A DNA stretch of 64,000 bases, from the NCBI GenBank assembly GCA_015680905.1, contig CM027377.1, positions 57,123,501 through 57,187,500 of the forward strand. Reading direction: 5' to 3'. This document shows, in pieces, positions 46,072 through 57,216 of the stretch. The translations under genes were made by a program, and so were the position numbers. Numbering within the stretch: the first letter of the stretch is position 1; each line of letters opens with the position of its first letter. The notes under the pieces were generated by a model. It did no database searches, was not told where the DNA came from, and saw nothing but the letters and a program-made list of their open reading frames with translations. The DNA comes from Coptis chinensis (taxonomy: Eukaryota; Streptophyta; Magnoliopsida; Ranunculales; Ranunculaceae).

Positions 46072-47662
46072 GCCACTTAAGAATTAAGGGAGGTTGTCCA
46101 TGTGTGCACGTTCATTAATTAGATAACCACAACTCTTTAAGTTTTCTAGACATCGTATAGTATGAAAATTTTATTATAAAATACTGTAGCTGAAACTCAC
46201 AATTTATTTTTTTAGGTAATATTGACAATCAAATAGGTATACCATATGTTCACTCAATTGCAGTTGAAACTCACAATGTACCTATTTCTGATGTTGAACC
46301 TACTCTTGAAGTGCCAATTCCAACCAAGTCACCATCCATGACACTATGAAATGAGCAAACTGATCCGTATGCCAAATTTTGACCAAAGCCACCATTTCCT
46401 ACATGTTTGTCAAAGAACAAACCTGATGAAAATTTTGATGAGATTCGAGAAACTTTCAAAATTTTGACTATTAACTTACCATTTCTTGATTCCCTCAAAC
46501 AATTGCAGAAACATGCAAAGTTTCTGAAAGATATATGCACCACCAAAAAGAAAACCAATGTTCCTCACCAAGCATTCCTCACCGAACAGTTCCATACCAT
46601 CACTGAAGTCAATGGTATAGTAAAATACAATAACCTAGGCAGACTCACTGTTCCATTCACATTGGGAGACAAGTATACCGCTACTGCACTCTTAGACTTG
46701 GGAGCAAGTGTTAACTTACCTCCATACTATCTATTCAAACAACTAGGTCTTCATGAGCTTAAACCTACCACCATGACTTTGCAGTTAGCTTATCGCTCTA
46801 TCAAGTATCCCAAAGGCATTGTGGAAAACGTCCTTATAAAGGTCCAAGACTTTTACTACCTTGTCGATTTCGTCATTTTGGTTACTGAAGTTTCCTGCAA
46901 CTCCATTCATATCATCTGAGGGCATCATTTCCTTGCAACTGCAAACACCTTCATCAACTGTCGAGATGGTTCCATGGCCATGTCCTTCTAAAATCTTTCT
47001 GTTGAGATAAATGTTTACAAGTTAATGAAACAAATTCTAGATGCTAACATTAATGGTGAGATTAGCATGGTTGACAGTCTCGCACAAGAGTATGTAACAA
47101 ACTCCTTTCCAGATGATGAAGTGCACCAATTTCTTTCTTTTGGTGCTTTCGAATTTGATGTTGACTCATACAGTAAGGACGTCAACACGTTATTAGAGTT
47201 ATTACCAATATTTCACTCTACTACCGAGATGTCTAGTGATTTTGAAGAACTTCAATCCATCTTACCTGTTAAAGACAACTTTCCTCATGAATCCTTGATC
47301 CCCACTCCTCCAACTCCTAATTTAAAGCCTCTTCCTTCGGATTTGAAGTGCGTACATCTTGATCTAGATGGTAGCCACCCAATCATCATTTCCTCCAAAT
47401 TGACTATCAGTCAAGAATACCATTTAATTCATATCATTCAAGAACACCATTCTGTGCTCGGATGGTCTTTAGATGACATCAAGGGAATTGACCCTACTAT
47501 GTGCACCTATCGCATATATCTCAAAAAAGGAGCTAAGACATCACATGAAACACATTGTTGTCTGAACCCCGCCATGAAGGATGTGGAGAGGGAGGAAGTT
47601 TTAAGATTGCTTAATGCTGGTATAATTAATATATCTTATCTTTAATAGTGTTTGGGTTAATC
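46072..47662 (+). mobile_element. Gypsy element E6, left part (protease to start of RT)
   Basis: Plus strand: linker (46220-46406), protease (46407-46919: FLDSLKQLQKHAKFL, LTEQFHTITEVNG, ALLDLGASVNL), a post-protease linker (47025-47440: MVDSLAQEY, FLSFGAFEFD) and the RT entry segment (MKDVEREEVLRLLNAGII). The element is then interrupted by E5 and resumes at 62205. 46072-46219 is unassigned. Fossil with several breaks. Confidence 0.75.
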
Positions 47663-48540
47663 TAAAGTATACTAGTTTGGAGTATCTCAAAGTTTGTTTT
47701 TGATGTGGTTAACCATAGATTGTTTAGAGGTTAAATGTTGGGAGTTGAAGAAAGGAAGGTAGACTTTTAGTTTAGGACTTGTTTAGTTTCTAGTTGAATG
47801 AAAAACATTGAAAGCTTAAGTTGTTAGAAGATTGAAAAAACACAAAACATTGAAGAATGAATTGAAATGATAAATTGAAACAAATAACAACAAAAGAAGA
47901 TTGATTGATTGAAATAAAGCAAAATAACATGATTGAAATGAAGAATAATAAAGTAAAATGACATGAAAATATAAAATACTAGAAATTAAATCCTACATGA
48001 CACTGATTAAGTCTAGGTGTTCCTTCTGTCTCCCTAACTTTTAGTTTATATACCCTTACTTTATGCTTTTTACTAATTTGCCCTTCTCCATTACATTTGA
48101 GACAGCTCACGCTTTACTTTATGCTTTTGCTTTTGCTTTTTGATTCCTTCTTGATCAAGATAGGTTTAGAGAATGCCATATTTTTAGCTAAAGACCTCCA
48201 TCTCTGGTCTTCTGAGTTGAGGGATTTGACTTTCACCTTTGACATTTTAAGCACTTTTTCATAGCAGCTTCTGGTCTTCTGAGTTGAGGGTTTTAACCTT
48301 TGACTTTAACTGTTAACTTTGAATTTTTCAATACTTTTCATAGCAACTTCAGGTCTTCATAATAAGTGTGATTAAAACTCCTTTTGGTGCTAAGATCCAG
48401 CTTTTATGATAACTGGTCTGAATTTCTTTCTGTAACCTGAAAAAGGCAATAAAACCTATGAGTTGTCTTTTCATTAAACATAAGAAGGGTTGTAATGCAA
48501 TAATGTAAGGGTAAAAACATGCACATTTGGGAGCTGATCA
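47663..48540 (-). repeat. 3' LTR of E5 (family B)
   Basis: Minus strand starts TGATCAGCTCCCAAATGTGC. It differs from 61388-62204 at many positions and by length (878 versus 817 bases), so E5 is clearly older than E4. Confidence 0.75.
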
Positions 48541-48560
48541 ACACCCCCAAATAGCATCTT
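48541..48560 (-). other. Polypurine tract of E5
   Basis: Minus strand ATGCTATTTGGGGGTGT before the 3' LTR, preceded by GAGGACAAGCAA. Confidence 0.7.
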
Positions 48561-48738
48561 GCTTGTCCTCAAACAAGGATTAGAGAAAAAACTAAGATCA
48601 CAAATGAGTGATTTATTATAAGTTATACTAATCTCATTTTGCAGAGTATGATTGCATTGACCATACGCAACAAGGCCTTAAACCATTAGGAATTCCCTAA
48701 TGGACAAGCTTTAAGCCTTGTCAGAGTTTTCCAGTAAA

Positions 48739-48743
48739 GGTAC
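48739..48743. repeat. Target site duplication GGTAC (left)
   Basis: GGTAC directly before the E4 LTR at 48744 and again directly after the other LTR at 58731-58735. The interrupted target is the E5 3' non-coding region ('ccagtaaaggtactcacaa'). Confidence 0.85.
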
Positions 48744-50241
48744 TGATAACCCATAAAAACTCAATTAGATTACTCTAACTTTATTCTTACGGTATCAATT
48801 TTTATTTCCTACTCTCACATATATATTCATGCAATATATAGAGTACGGAATCGTTCCACTCCTAAACTACCAAGACATAAAGAAATCAATTAATCAACAC
48901 AAGAGAACAATGGTGAGAGTAATATTTATAGAGGTGAATTTATATTATGAAACTAAATATATGAGTTTAACTTATACTAATTTAACTAAGCAATTGAATA
49001 TGAATTGAATAAAATATAAAGAAGAATATGGAGAAGAGATTAGGGGGTTTGATTTCACTTAAATAAATTCCTAATATGCTAGTGTAGATTATTGGAATCA
49101 TAACCAATTAAGATTAATTGTGATCCCTAATTATTCATGACAATCTCTGCCAACTAATAATTAGCATGTGATGAAGTTCAATCCATTCTCATGGCGAATC
49201 AACTAATCTACTAGAGTGAACTCTTAAATGTAATAATTCTAACTAACACATCAATTCTTCATCCAAACTTCACCAAACCCCTCTAATGGAGGTTTAGCTA
49301 GAATTCATTAGACTATCATTTCTAATACAAGAACAGGAAAAACAAGTTATTATTGAATAACTAATTAAACTGTCTTAATCTAAATTAACAATAGTCTAAG
49401 ATTTAAACTAATTTAGAACTAAGATTATGAGTACTAATTATCAATTTAAAACAACTAAATCTATGAATGAAAGATTGAATTCAAATTTAAATATTGAAAT
49501 ATAACTAAGTAATTTATTCTAAAATTCAAAACTTGTTCTCACAACTAATAAAATTGACAACTAACTAGATTAATCTATATAAACTAATTCAATCAATTAA
49601 AACTAAATATATATTACAAAACTAAATTTTATGAACTAGAACTAGGTTTAGATCTAGATAGATTACGAGCTAAGATTTTGCCTCTTGACATAGAAGAGCT
49701 AGATCCCCAAATTCATGCATGGGCTGAGGAGTCATGTTTTGGGCTGAAAAATCGACCCAAAACCTAATTTGTTGAATTCAAGACTTCCCATTTTGGTCAT
49801 GTTACTGTAGCACGAGATTTCACCAACTTATACTATTCTGATCGAGTCAAGGTCTAGACCATTGGAAAGAGATTTCTAAGCCAGTCATTTTGATATAAAA
49901 TAGGCCCAAATCCGAGGTTTGAGTCCAAAGATATGGCCTTTTGAAGTTCTATTGACTTTTTTTCAACTTTCTAATCCGGTTTGACTTTCACTTAATAGCT
50001 TTGACTTGGGCTTTTTAAGGGCTTTTTCTCCATGAAACTTGGGCTTTCTTCATAGAACTTTCATAGCAATCCCTTTAGCTCCTTTTAGCGCCTAATTAGT
50101 AATGAATTTACACTTATTCAATTCTAAAGCCTGAAATACTCAAAAACACGTAATTAGTGATAAACCTATATTATTAATCACATAATTGGTCTAATAGCAA
50201 TATTGTTAAAGGGTTAAAACTACAGTTTTGGGCTCTTATCA
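48744..50241 (-). repeat. 3' LTR of E4 (family A)
   Basis: Minus strand TGATAAGAGCCCAAAACTG ... GGGTTATCA, 1498 bases. Confidence 0.85.
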
Positions 50242-50258
50242 AACCACCCCCAAACAAC
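50242..50258 (-). other. Polypurine tract of E4
   Basis: Minus strand GTTGTTTGGGGGTGGTT directly before the LTR start. Confidence 0.8.
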
Positions 50259-52020
50259 ATTTTACTTATCCTCAAGCAAATATGAGAAATTAGAATAAGT
50301 GACCAAAAATGGAGTTCTAACTAGTCTCGTTTTGCCGAGTGCGATTGCATTGACCATATACAACAAGGCCTTAAACCACTAGGAATTCCCTAGTGGATGA
50401 GTTATAGCCTCGTGAGAGTTTTCCAGTGAAGATACTCACAAACTTCATCTATACAACGATGACTAAGAAATAAAACTACTGTTTCCTTATTTATGTCTCA
50501 ATTATATATACATCTCACTAGCAATGGATATAGAATAATCAAGTAGAAATCTAAGCTAATATATGCATAATAATCAATCATCTACGAATAAACATTTATA
50601 CAATGAGTAATACTATGAAATGCACTAGCAGGTCCGTTTCTGAAAACTCGAAATAGCGTCCTTAAGTAGGTCCTCACATAAATGTCAAGACAAAAAACAC
50701 TCTGATTTTTCCGCTCAAGTTTTCGCTACTCTAGTGTGCAGTGGGCACACTTTACCTTACAATCTTAATGACACACAAGAAAGCCAGAGTCGATCAAACA
50801 CATCTGCCACTTACTATCACACTAACCTATTCCTAATTGAGCTTGAGGTCTTTATTAGGTGTTGCGGGGATTAGGAGATGATTTAAGAAGGAAGAAAATG
50901 GATATTCAAAAAGGACAAGTCTGAGATAATAAAGTATTCATATTATGTAACTAGAGAAAACTTTGTTCTTTACTTTTGCTTCTACACTTTGTTTCCATCC
51001 TTAGCCATATTTTTATTTTTCTTTGGCTTTTGACTCCTTTGATTCTATTTTTGGAGTTCTAACTCTTTATTTTGTTTTATTTGGATGGAAACTTTCTTTT
51101 CTTATTTGAAGCGACTAACAAATTCTTGATTTCAAAGGTCTTTCTCTTTTCTATTCTTTATCTCTATTCTCAGACTCATTCAAAGAATGGGTAGGCTGGA
51201 TTTTTTTTTTTTTTTTTTTTGTTTTGTAAAAGGGTAAAAGAATTGTGGTTTATGAAAGGCTAAAGAAAGGTAGCGGAAAATAATTTCATAAGGTTTGAAT
51301 TTCTGGCTATATTGATCCAAAGAGGGCCTAAATTCTCGTTTAGGATATGGTATAGTGATCAAGCAAGTGGATGTGTGATTTCTCTATCCATAATTTACTT
51401 CTCCCTTGTGTCATTTCTCATATATTTCACTCATATAAGGCTTTAGACTATATTCTCACAGGATTTGTAGAATAAGTACTCTAGCCTAGATTTCAGAAAC
51501 TTACTACCAAACAATCATAGATACTCATGTAATATATTTATAGATAGATGCAAAGATTATTACCTATATATTAACCTAAGTTTCTAAAAATATTCTAATG
51601 CAAAAGCTACGTGAGACTTCCAGATTATTAAGAGCATAGAGAAAGAAAACAATACTAATATTCCTAAGTGTATAGAATAACTTTTTATTTATATTTTTAA
51701 AATTTTCAAATTTTTAATAGAAAACAAGTGTATATTATACATATCTATATCCTAACAGATGCCTTAATTACACGTGTTTCTATGCCCACCCCCAAATAAG
51801 AAGCATGTTTTGTCCTCAAAGTATTTAAATAAAAATGGTAGAAAAATACCATGGAAACGCGTGAAATTCTGGAACATCTGCAAAACAAGATTATAACATA
51901 CTAATATAGAAAATAAAACTAACGCAACTCTATAAGAGTTCCACCCGTTATGGAGTTAATAAGAAATAAATTGCTTGGGACATAAGCAGACACTAACTGA
52001 AACTAAAAACTTACCTTATA
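50259..52020 (-). other. E4 3' non-coding region
   Basis: Same module order as E1: TTTGAGGACAAAACATG plus a TTATTTGGGGGTGGGC motif (about 51785-51825), A/T-rich block, purine-rich tract on the element strand (about 50970-51170), 'cccactgcacactagag' block (about 50735), 'ccactagggaattcc' block (about 50385) and PPT. Non-coding. Confidence 0.65.
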
Positions 52021-52024
52021 TCCC

Positions 52025-52952
52025 GCTTAATCCTCCTCCTCATCCTCTCTTTCTATAAAGAATTGAGGTTCCTTCACGTCCTGCCATGCCATGATAATTT
52101 GCGAGGCTTGCCGCCATTTATCATCTACGGATGCTAACCTGTTAAGTGCCACATGGTCGGATGGGGTGTAAGGTGCAACCTGATGAGGTTGTATCCTCCA
52201 CCCTTGCTAAGTCATTGCATGGAAAGATCGAATAATACAATTGGTGGGTCTCACAATGTCGACCCCAACCCAATCTGTGAAACGGGTACAAAAAATAGGG
52301 AAGAAACATATCATAATACGGCAAACTAAAATAGGCATAAGAAGGTACTTATGCCTCATGTTATGGGCTCGCGCTAAACTTGAAACTAAGGTTCGGGGAA
52401 AGTCATAAAATATACGTCCCGTGGCTAAAGCAAGGAAGATGCTGCAAGTGGCGTCATTCATACAGACGAAAAATGTCATTCCCCTAATATATTTAGCATG
52501 ATCCAAAATATAACAATGCCCACGTTCATGGACATGCTACCAAGGGCGACGTTGTATTCCCCTTGGTCCTCGATACTGAAAATTCCTGCCCCATAAGCCT
52601 CATGCAAAAACTCATAGGTGTAGACATACATATTATCTACCCAATAGCCCCATGGGTCTTGTATTTCAGCAGGCATAGGAAGTCCAAGAACAAATGCTAG
52701 CAAGAACCTGGTAATTTCCATTGGTTCATCCTCAATGTTGATGGAGAACACTTGTTCTCCATCCAGTCTATCAAAGAACATGTAATTATCATAAAAATAA
52801 GATGTAAGTGCTGGAGAATAATGTTCAACAGGTCTTACCATTAGTGGTTCCCAGCCTACGTGTATGATCACCTCGTGAAACCAAGCACCATAGGTGGTGC
52901 TTTGGAACAAATCTTTGGAAGACTGTTCCGGTATGACTGTAGGAGATGTCAT
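52025..52952 (-). pseudogene. E4 env-position ORF
   Basis: Start ATG 52952 (MTSPTVIPEQSSKDLF). Segments: AWFHEVIIHVGWEPLMV, HYSPALTSYFYDNYMFF, EQVFSINIEDEPMEI, RFLLAFVLGLPMPAEI, DPWGYWVDNMYVYTYEFLHE, a middle part with FLALATGRIFYDFPRTLVSS and hydrophobic stretch CRIMICFFPIFC, and an acidic end (EREDEEED). The ORF also opens upstream through the GC-rich minisatellite. I see no cleavable signal peptide; the one hydrophobic stretch is weak evidence for a membrane segment. Resembles in outline the extra ORF of Athila-group elements and plant mobile-domain proteins. Function unknown. Fossil with a few breaks. Confidence 0.5.
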
Positions 52953-53029
52953 CTCAAAACTACCCTCTGGAACAGCTACAAATGATTTTAGAACAACCCA
53001 CAAAAAATTGGAATTTTTTGTGCCCACAG

Positions 53030-53215
53030 CGATCAGGGCGTAGGGTGCGCCTAACTGAAGCCTTGTATGGGCGTGGGTCACGCTCCGGAGAATTTAGACT
53101 TACAGTGTTTTGGGCGCGGGTTGCGCTCAACCTATGCCTGGGTAGGGCGTGGGTCGCGCTCAGGGTAAACTAGACTGGTAGTTTTATGGGCGCAGGTGAC
53201 ACTCCACTGAGGCAC
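53030..53215 (-). repeat. GC-rich minisatellite before the E4 env-position ORF
   Basis: Four imperfect copies with core GGGCGYGGGTYGCGCTC (plus strand; about 53037, 53072, 53107, 53145, weaker at 53190), spacing 35-50 bases, equivalent to 18100-18240 in E1. Confidence 0.65.
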
Positions 53216-53332
53216 AAGGGCACTCCGAGGTGCTGAAATGTTGAAGTGAGAAGGAAAAAGAAGGAAAACTTGGGAGTGAAAGGTGAGAGATGAAAGTGAG
53301 AGATGTGAGTTGTGTGTGGAGAATGAATGAAG

Positions 53333-53341
53333 TTTATATAG
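53333..53341 (-). promoter_or_regulatory. TATA-like motif before the E4 env-position ORF
   Basis: Minus strand CTATATAAA followed by 'cttcattcattctccacac'. Conserved in E1 at 17996-18004 with its flanks. Confidence 0.5.
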
Positions 53342-54159
53342 GTTTTTAGTTTCCAAAACGAATCGGGAAGTTGCCAAAAAGTTTTAAGGAAATTGCCGGA
53401 AACAAAAATTTCCAAAACCGAAAATGGAAACAACCCATATTCTTGATTCTAAAACAAACCTAATATCTTTTAGGTTGAATTTAGGGTAGTAACTGCCTAA
53501 CCCATTGAGATTTCATTCTACCACAATATTTACTCATATCCATGCCAATATCAGCAACATTCCTAACAATCATTGCAAAATTACATAATAAATTGTGGAT
53601 CATATAAAAACCATGCTAAAAGAAATAATACTACCCCCAAACAATTCGGGAATGTGGGATTAACACTAAATCAACGCATAATTTGAAAAGAACCAAATTA
53701 AATTCAAATTCAAATTCAAATACAATTAACTACCGAATTCAAATTTAACTACTAAATTTAACAACTTAACATCCAATCTACTAAAAACGATAAAAACAAC
53801 ATCAAAACAACAAACAACAAGAAATCTAGCTACGAGATGAGGAAAGGATAAGAATATGAAGTTGAGTGATTAAGAATGGAAAAACCAAACACCCCACCAC
53901 CAAACAAATTTAATAGAACAGAGTTTAGAAAATTTGTTTTAAACGTGGGTCTTTTAAAGTTAGATTCCCCTAGACTTAATATGGGGTCGTTTTAAGTCAG
54001 ATTCCCTTAGATTGTGCACACCCCTAAACAAGCAAGAAACTGGGGTGGCACAAAATAGATGATGCGTGGTCAACTATAAACTAATAGTTGAAAGAGTTGG
54101 GGGTCTAGCCATAAAAATATGATACTAAATGCACCTCCAAACAGAATGAAGTTGTATAA
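53342..54159 (-). other. E4 spacer between the two ORFs
   Basis: Non-coding. Holds TTTGGTGGTGGGGTG (53888-53903), GTTTAGGGGTGTG (about 54020) and GTTTGGAGGTGC (about 54133). Two blocks around 'gactttaaaagaccca' repeat within it. Confidence 0.6.
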
Positions 54160-55859
54160 TTAGAAGCAATCATGTAGAAGAATGAAAGAAAACTTATGCA
54201 ACCCATCAAAGAACATATGAAAACCATCATGTTGTAGCTGCGTTAAAAAGTTAGAATGACCCAAAAGATTAAATAGCAATACTTTAGGTGAGAAAGGAAT
54301 GAAGTATGGATCCTGATGTCTTTCATGAGGCTCAGATGAGGAAAAATAAAACAAACTAGGTGTCTCACTACACTCGGTCAAAGCTTGGTTCTCAACTACA
54401 AGAATGCTGTACTCATGGGATTGTGTGCTAGGCAAACACTCTTCACCGTGAGGGTTGAAAAAATTATAGAGGGGCTTTGAGGCAATTGGCTCAAGGGCAA
54501 AATCGATGTTCCTTTGAAATGGTGGGTGAATGGATGGCTTAGTTGTGGTAGATGGTTGGATTATAGGAGGTGGTAACTCAGGTGGATGGTGGTTGGTTGG
54601 TGGTTCATCAGTTGGTGGATCCTCACATGCTCTTAAGAAATCATAGAAGTCTTTATCTAGCTTAGTTGAATCCATAAAGTCGTAGTTCGTGACTTTATCT
54701 TTAAGAAATTCATCTATTTCTTCCATTGTTATTTCCTCAGCTGCCAAAATAAATTGAGATTCACATTGCGATAAAGAAGTTACTTCCTTTAATTCTTGCA
54801 CATGACCTTGTTCATGCCTTATATTAGAATTGTTAATCTCTATTTCCTCACCCTCTTCCTCTAAAACACTATAAGTATCCTCAATGACATCATTTGAATG
54901 TGTCAAGGAATCATCCAGCTGAGTGCGGTTAGCAAACACAAAGGCCTCGACATGCTCAGCCGGAGGGCCCATATTAAGAGAATACCAATAGTTATCAAAT
55001 TCTTCCTCCGTCATATCTTTATAAATATTTTCTAATATGTTATCATTATATTCATCTTCAGATGGATCAGTGGGAGGTTCCTCGGAGGCATCTATCGAAT
55101 TTGAGTGGTCATCCCAAACATGTCCTAAAGAGTTGTCTTCAAGAATTTCCTCATCCAGATGTGGTGTGGAGTCAACATAATGGTTAATGGGAGGGTCATG
55201 GGAAGGAATGATTCATGAAATTCAGGGTAGGCCTTAACTAGGTCGAATGGTTTGGTTATGGGAATAGGTTGTTCTAGTTGTGTGTCGATCTCTGGCAAGG
55301 TTGAAAGTTATTTCTTAGGCGAGGAGATCATGGAAATCATCTGGGTTATGTTCTGAAGCATAGTTTGGGAAATTTGGTCTGGGAAAGGTGGCGAACTAGA
55401 TGGGTGGGTGATTTCTGGCATGGTGGAAATGTCTTATTGGTATGGTGTTTGATAGTCATAGTTATTGGCGTTTGAGTGACTCTAGTTGATCTCATATTGT
55501 GATGGGATAGGTTAACATTGAATAAATATGGGACATGAATAGGCAGTGTGGTCTGGATCTGAACAAATTGTGCACAGAAAAGTGTTTTGTTCGTTATACA
55601 CACTCATTACGGAACTAGAATTATACGACACTAGTTGACTCCCTGTATAGTTTGGATGACTAGAAAACTCTTGATTGCATAGGTCACTATAAAAATTTGA
55701 AAATTGAGGTTCATAATTACTATTATATCCAATAGTAGGCTCAAAGTTTTGATATGATGGGCAATGAGAAGCCTAATGGTAAGGACTACCACAGCATGAA
55801 CATGGTGAAGGGTTTGCATAATAATCATATGATTGTTGGTCTACATATTGATATGCCAT
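54160..55859 (-). pseudogene. E4 zinc-knuckle / acidic ORF
   Basis: Start ATG 55859. N-terminal CCHC knuckle region (about 55735-55859), second knuckle near 55560-55600 (as CTICLDPDHIAHLC in E2), an Asn/Pro/Thr-rich part, then a 284-codon open frame at 54160-55014. That frame starts MTEEEFDNYWYSLNMG, runs through an acidic stretch (EEEGEEIEINN, EEITMEEIDEFLKD) and PPTDEPPTNHHPPELPPP, and ends in a hydrophobic C-terminus (LHKFSFILLHDCF). The C-terminal 284 codons are about 85% identical to E2 by eye. Suggested role by analogy: RNA-binding structural protein. Fossil with a few breaks. Confidence 0.65.
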
Positions 55860-57198
55860 ATTGGTTTTACAAATATATTATAGGACAATTAATATGAAAC
55901 CAAAACTCTAACTATAAATTTCTAGATAGGCATGTACATTGATGTTTAGGATAAACAAGCTTGATTATACTAGAATTGAAACTCCTCTGACAGAAGAGGT
56001 GAGGAGTGGAAAAAGGAGTACATGAATGCCTCATTGCTATGCTTATGAATAGCGTCTTGTATATGCAATCTTAGTGTATTGAAGAAGTTAGAAACACCAA
56101 ATAACTTAAAGAAATGGAAGTTTGGACTGATCTGCTGAAAATCGGGCTGCTCCAGAAGAGGGCGCGGGGTGCGCTCAGAATTTTGCTGTGAAGGGCGTAG
56201 GTTGCGGTCATTCCTGAGGCAATTTTCAGTGAGTTGAGCGTGGGGGGCGCTCAGAATTTGCCTGTGAAGGGCGCGGGTCGCGTTCATATGGAACTCAAGT
56301 TATAGTTTTTTTAGCGCAGGTCGCGCTCAAACTTTGCCTTGTATGGGTGCGGGTTGCACTCTCCAAAAAATTTGAAATTTTTATAGTAGGTTGCTAAGAC
56401 GTCCAGTAAATAGCTTGTAAAATTTTTGAACAATCGGAGCTATGAAAGTCCTTCTACTGCCCTGCAAAGTTTGCGAAATAGTTTTCGGACACAATACAAA
56501 CAACCGAATGGTTAACCAATCAAAACAGAGCCAAAAATTGCGAAATTTTTACTGGACACTTCTGATAGATCATGCGTGTTTCTGTAAAACTGTTAGAGAA
56601 ATTGGAGTTCTACAAATCCTCCTTATTAGCTATTGTTCCAAAAATTAAGTGTTGCAAAACTGCAAAAACACACTGGAAACACTCCTCTAGTTAGGAGGTT
56701 AAAACAAATAAAAAACTCGTCAAAGTTTTACTGAAAACTCTTGACTTAGGATAGATACTCATGTAAAAAGTTTAGAATATTTGGAACTGCCTAAGTAACC
56801 TTACTTGTCTGTTTTTCAAGAACTTATGATTTGAAAACTGAAATGCAGCACTGTAAAGATCGTATTTGTTCACAAGGTAATACAATTAGGAAAACTCTGA
56901 AAATATTCCAGTAAATCAAAAACAATTTATATATTATGCATGAAAAGTTTTAGAATTTTCAAAAATTAAGAAATACCTTTACCGTAGTATTCGTCACTGT
57001 GATTCCGCAATCTTAAGAGAGCATGGGCGCGCTTTGTGCAAGGCAAAAGGGAGGGTGGATTAAAACAGTGAATTTCAAGCATGAACAGTAACAAAAATAT
57101 GAGAAACAAGAAAGAAAAATTAAAAGGGTGGGTGGTTAGAGAATGGGGGATTGCCCCTTAGATTCAAACAATTGAATTCTTGTCTTGAAAGAGTTTAA
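55860..57198 (-). other. E4 leader with GC-rich minisatellite
   Basis: GC-rich units at about 56155, 56190, 56240, 56270, 56315 and 56345 (cores such as GGGCGCGGGTCGCG). Upstream of these lie diverged near-repeats of ~110-150 bases with 'aaattttactggaca'-like cores (56390-56990). No long frame. Confidence 0.6.
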
Positions 57199-57216
57199 GA
57201 TGGCAGCGGTGCCATT
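57199..57216 (-). other. Primer binding site of E4
   Basis: Minus strand AATGGCACCGCTGCCATC next to the 5' LTR. Confidence 0.75.

Noticed and set aside
47658-47662. TAATC / CAGTC as the target duplication of E5
   Set aside because: Only three of five bases agree, so it cannot be claimed, although erosion is possible.
52476-53081. Env-position ORF called a true envelope glycoprotein
   Set aside because: No signal peptide, furin site or clear membrane anchor is visible; only its position after the pol-equivalent region suggests the name.
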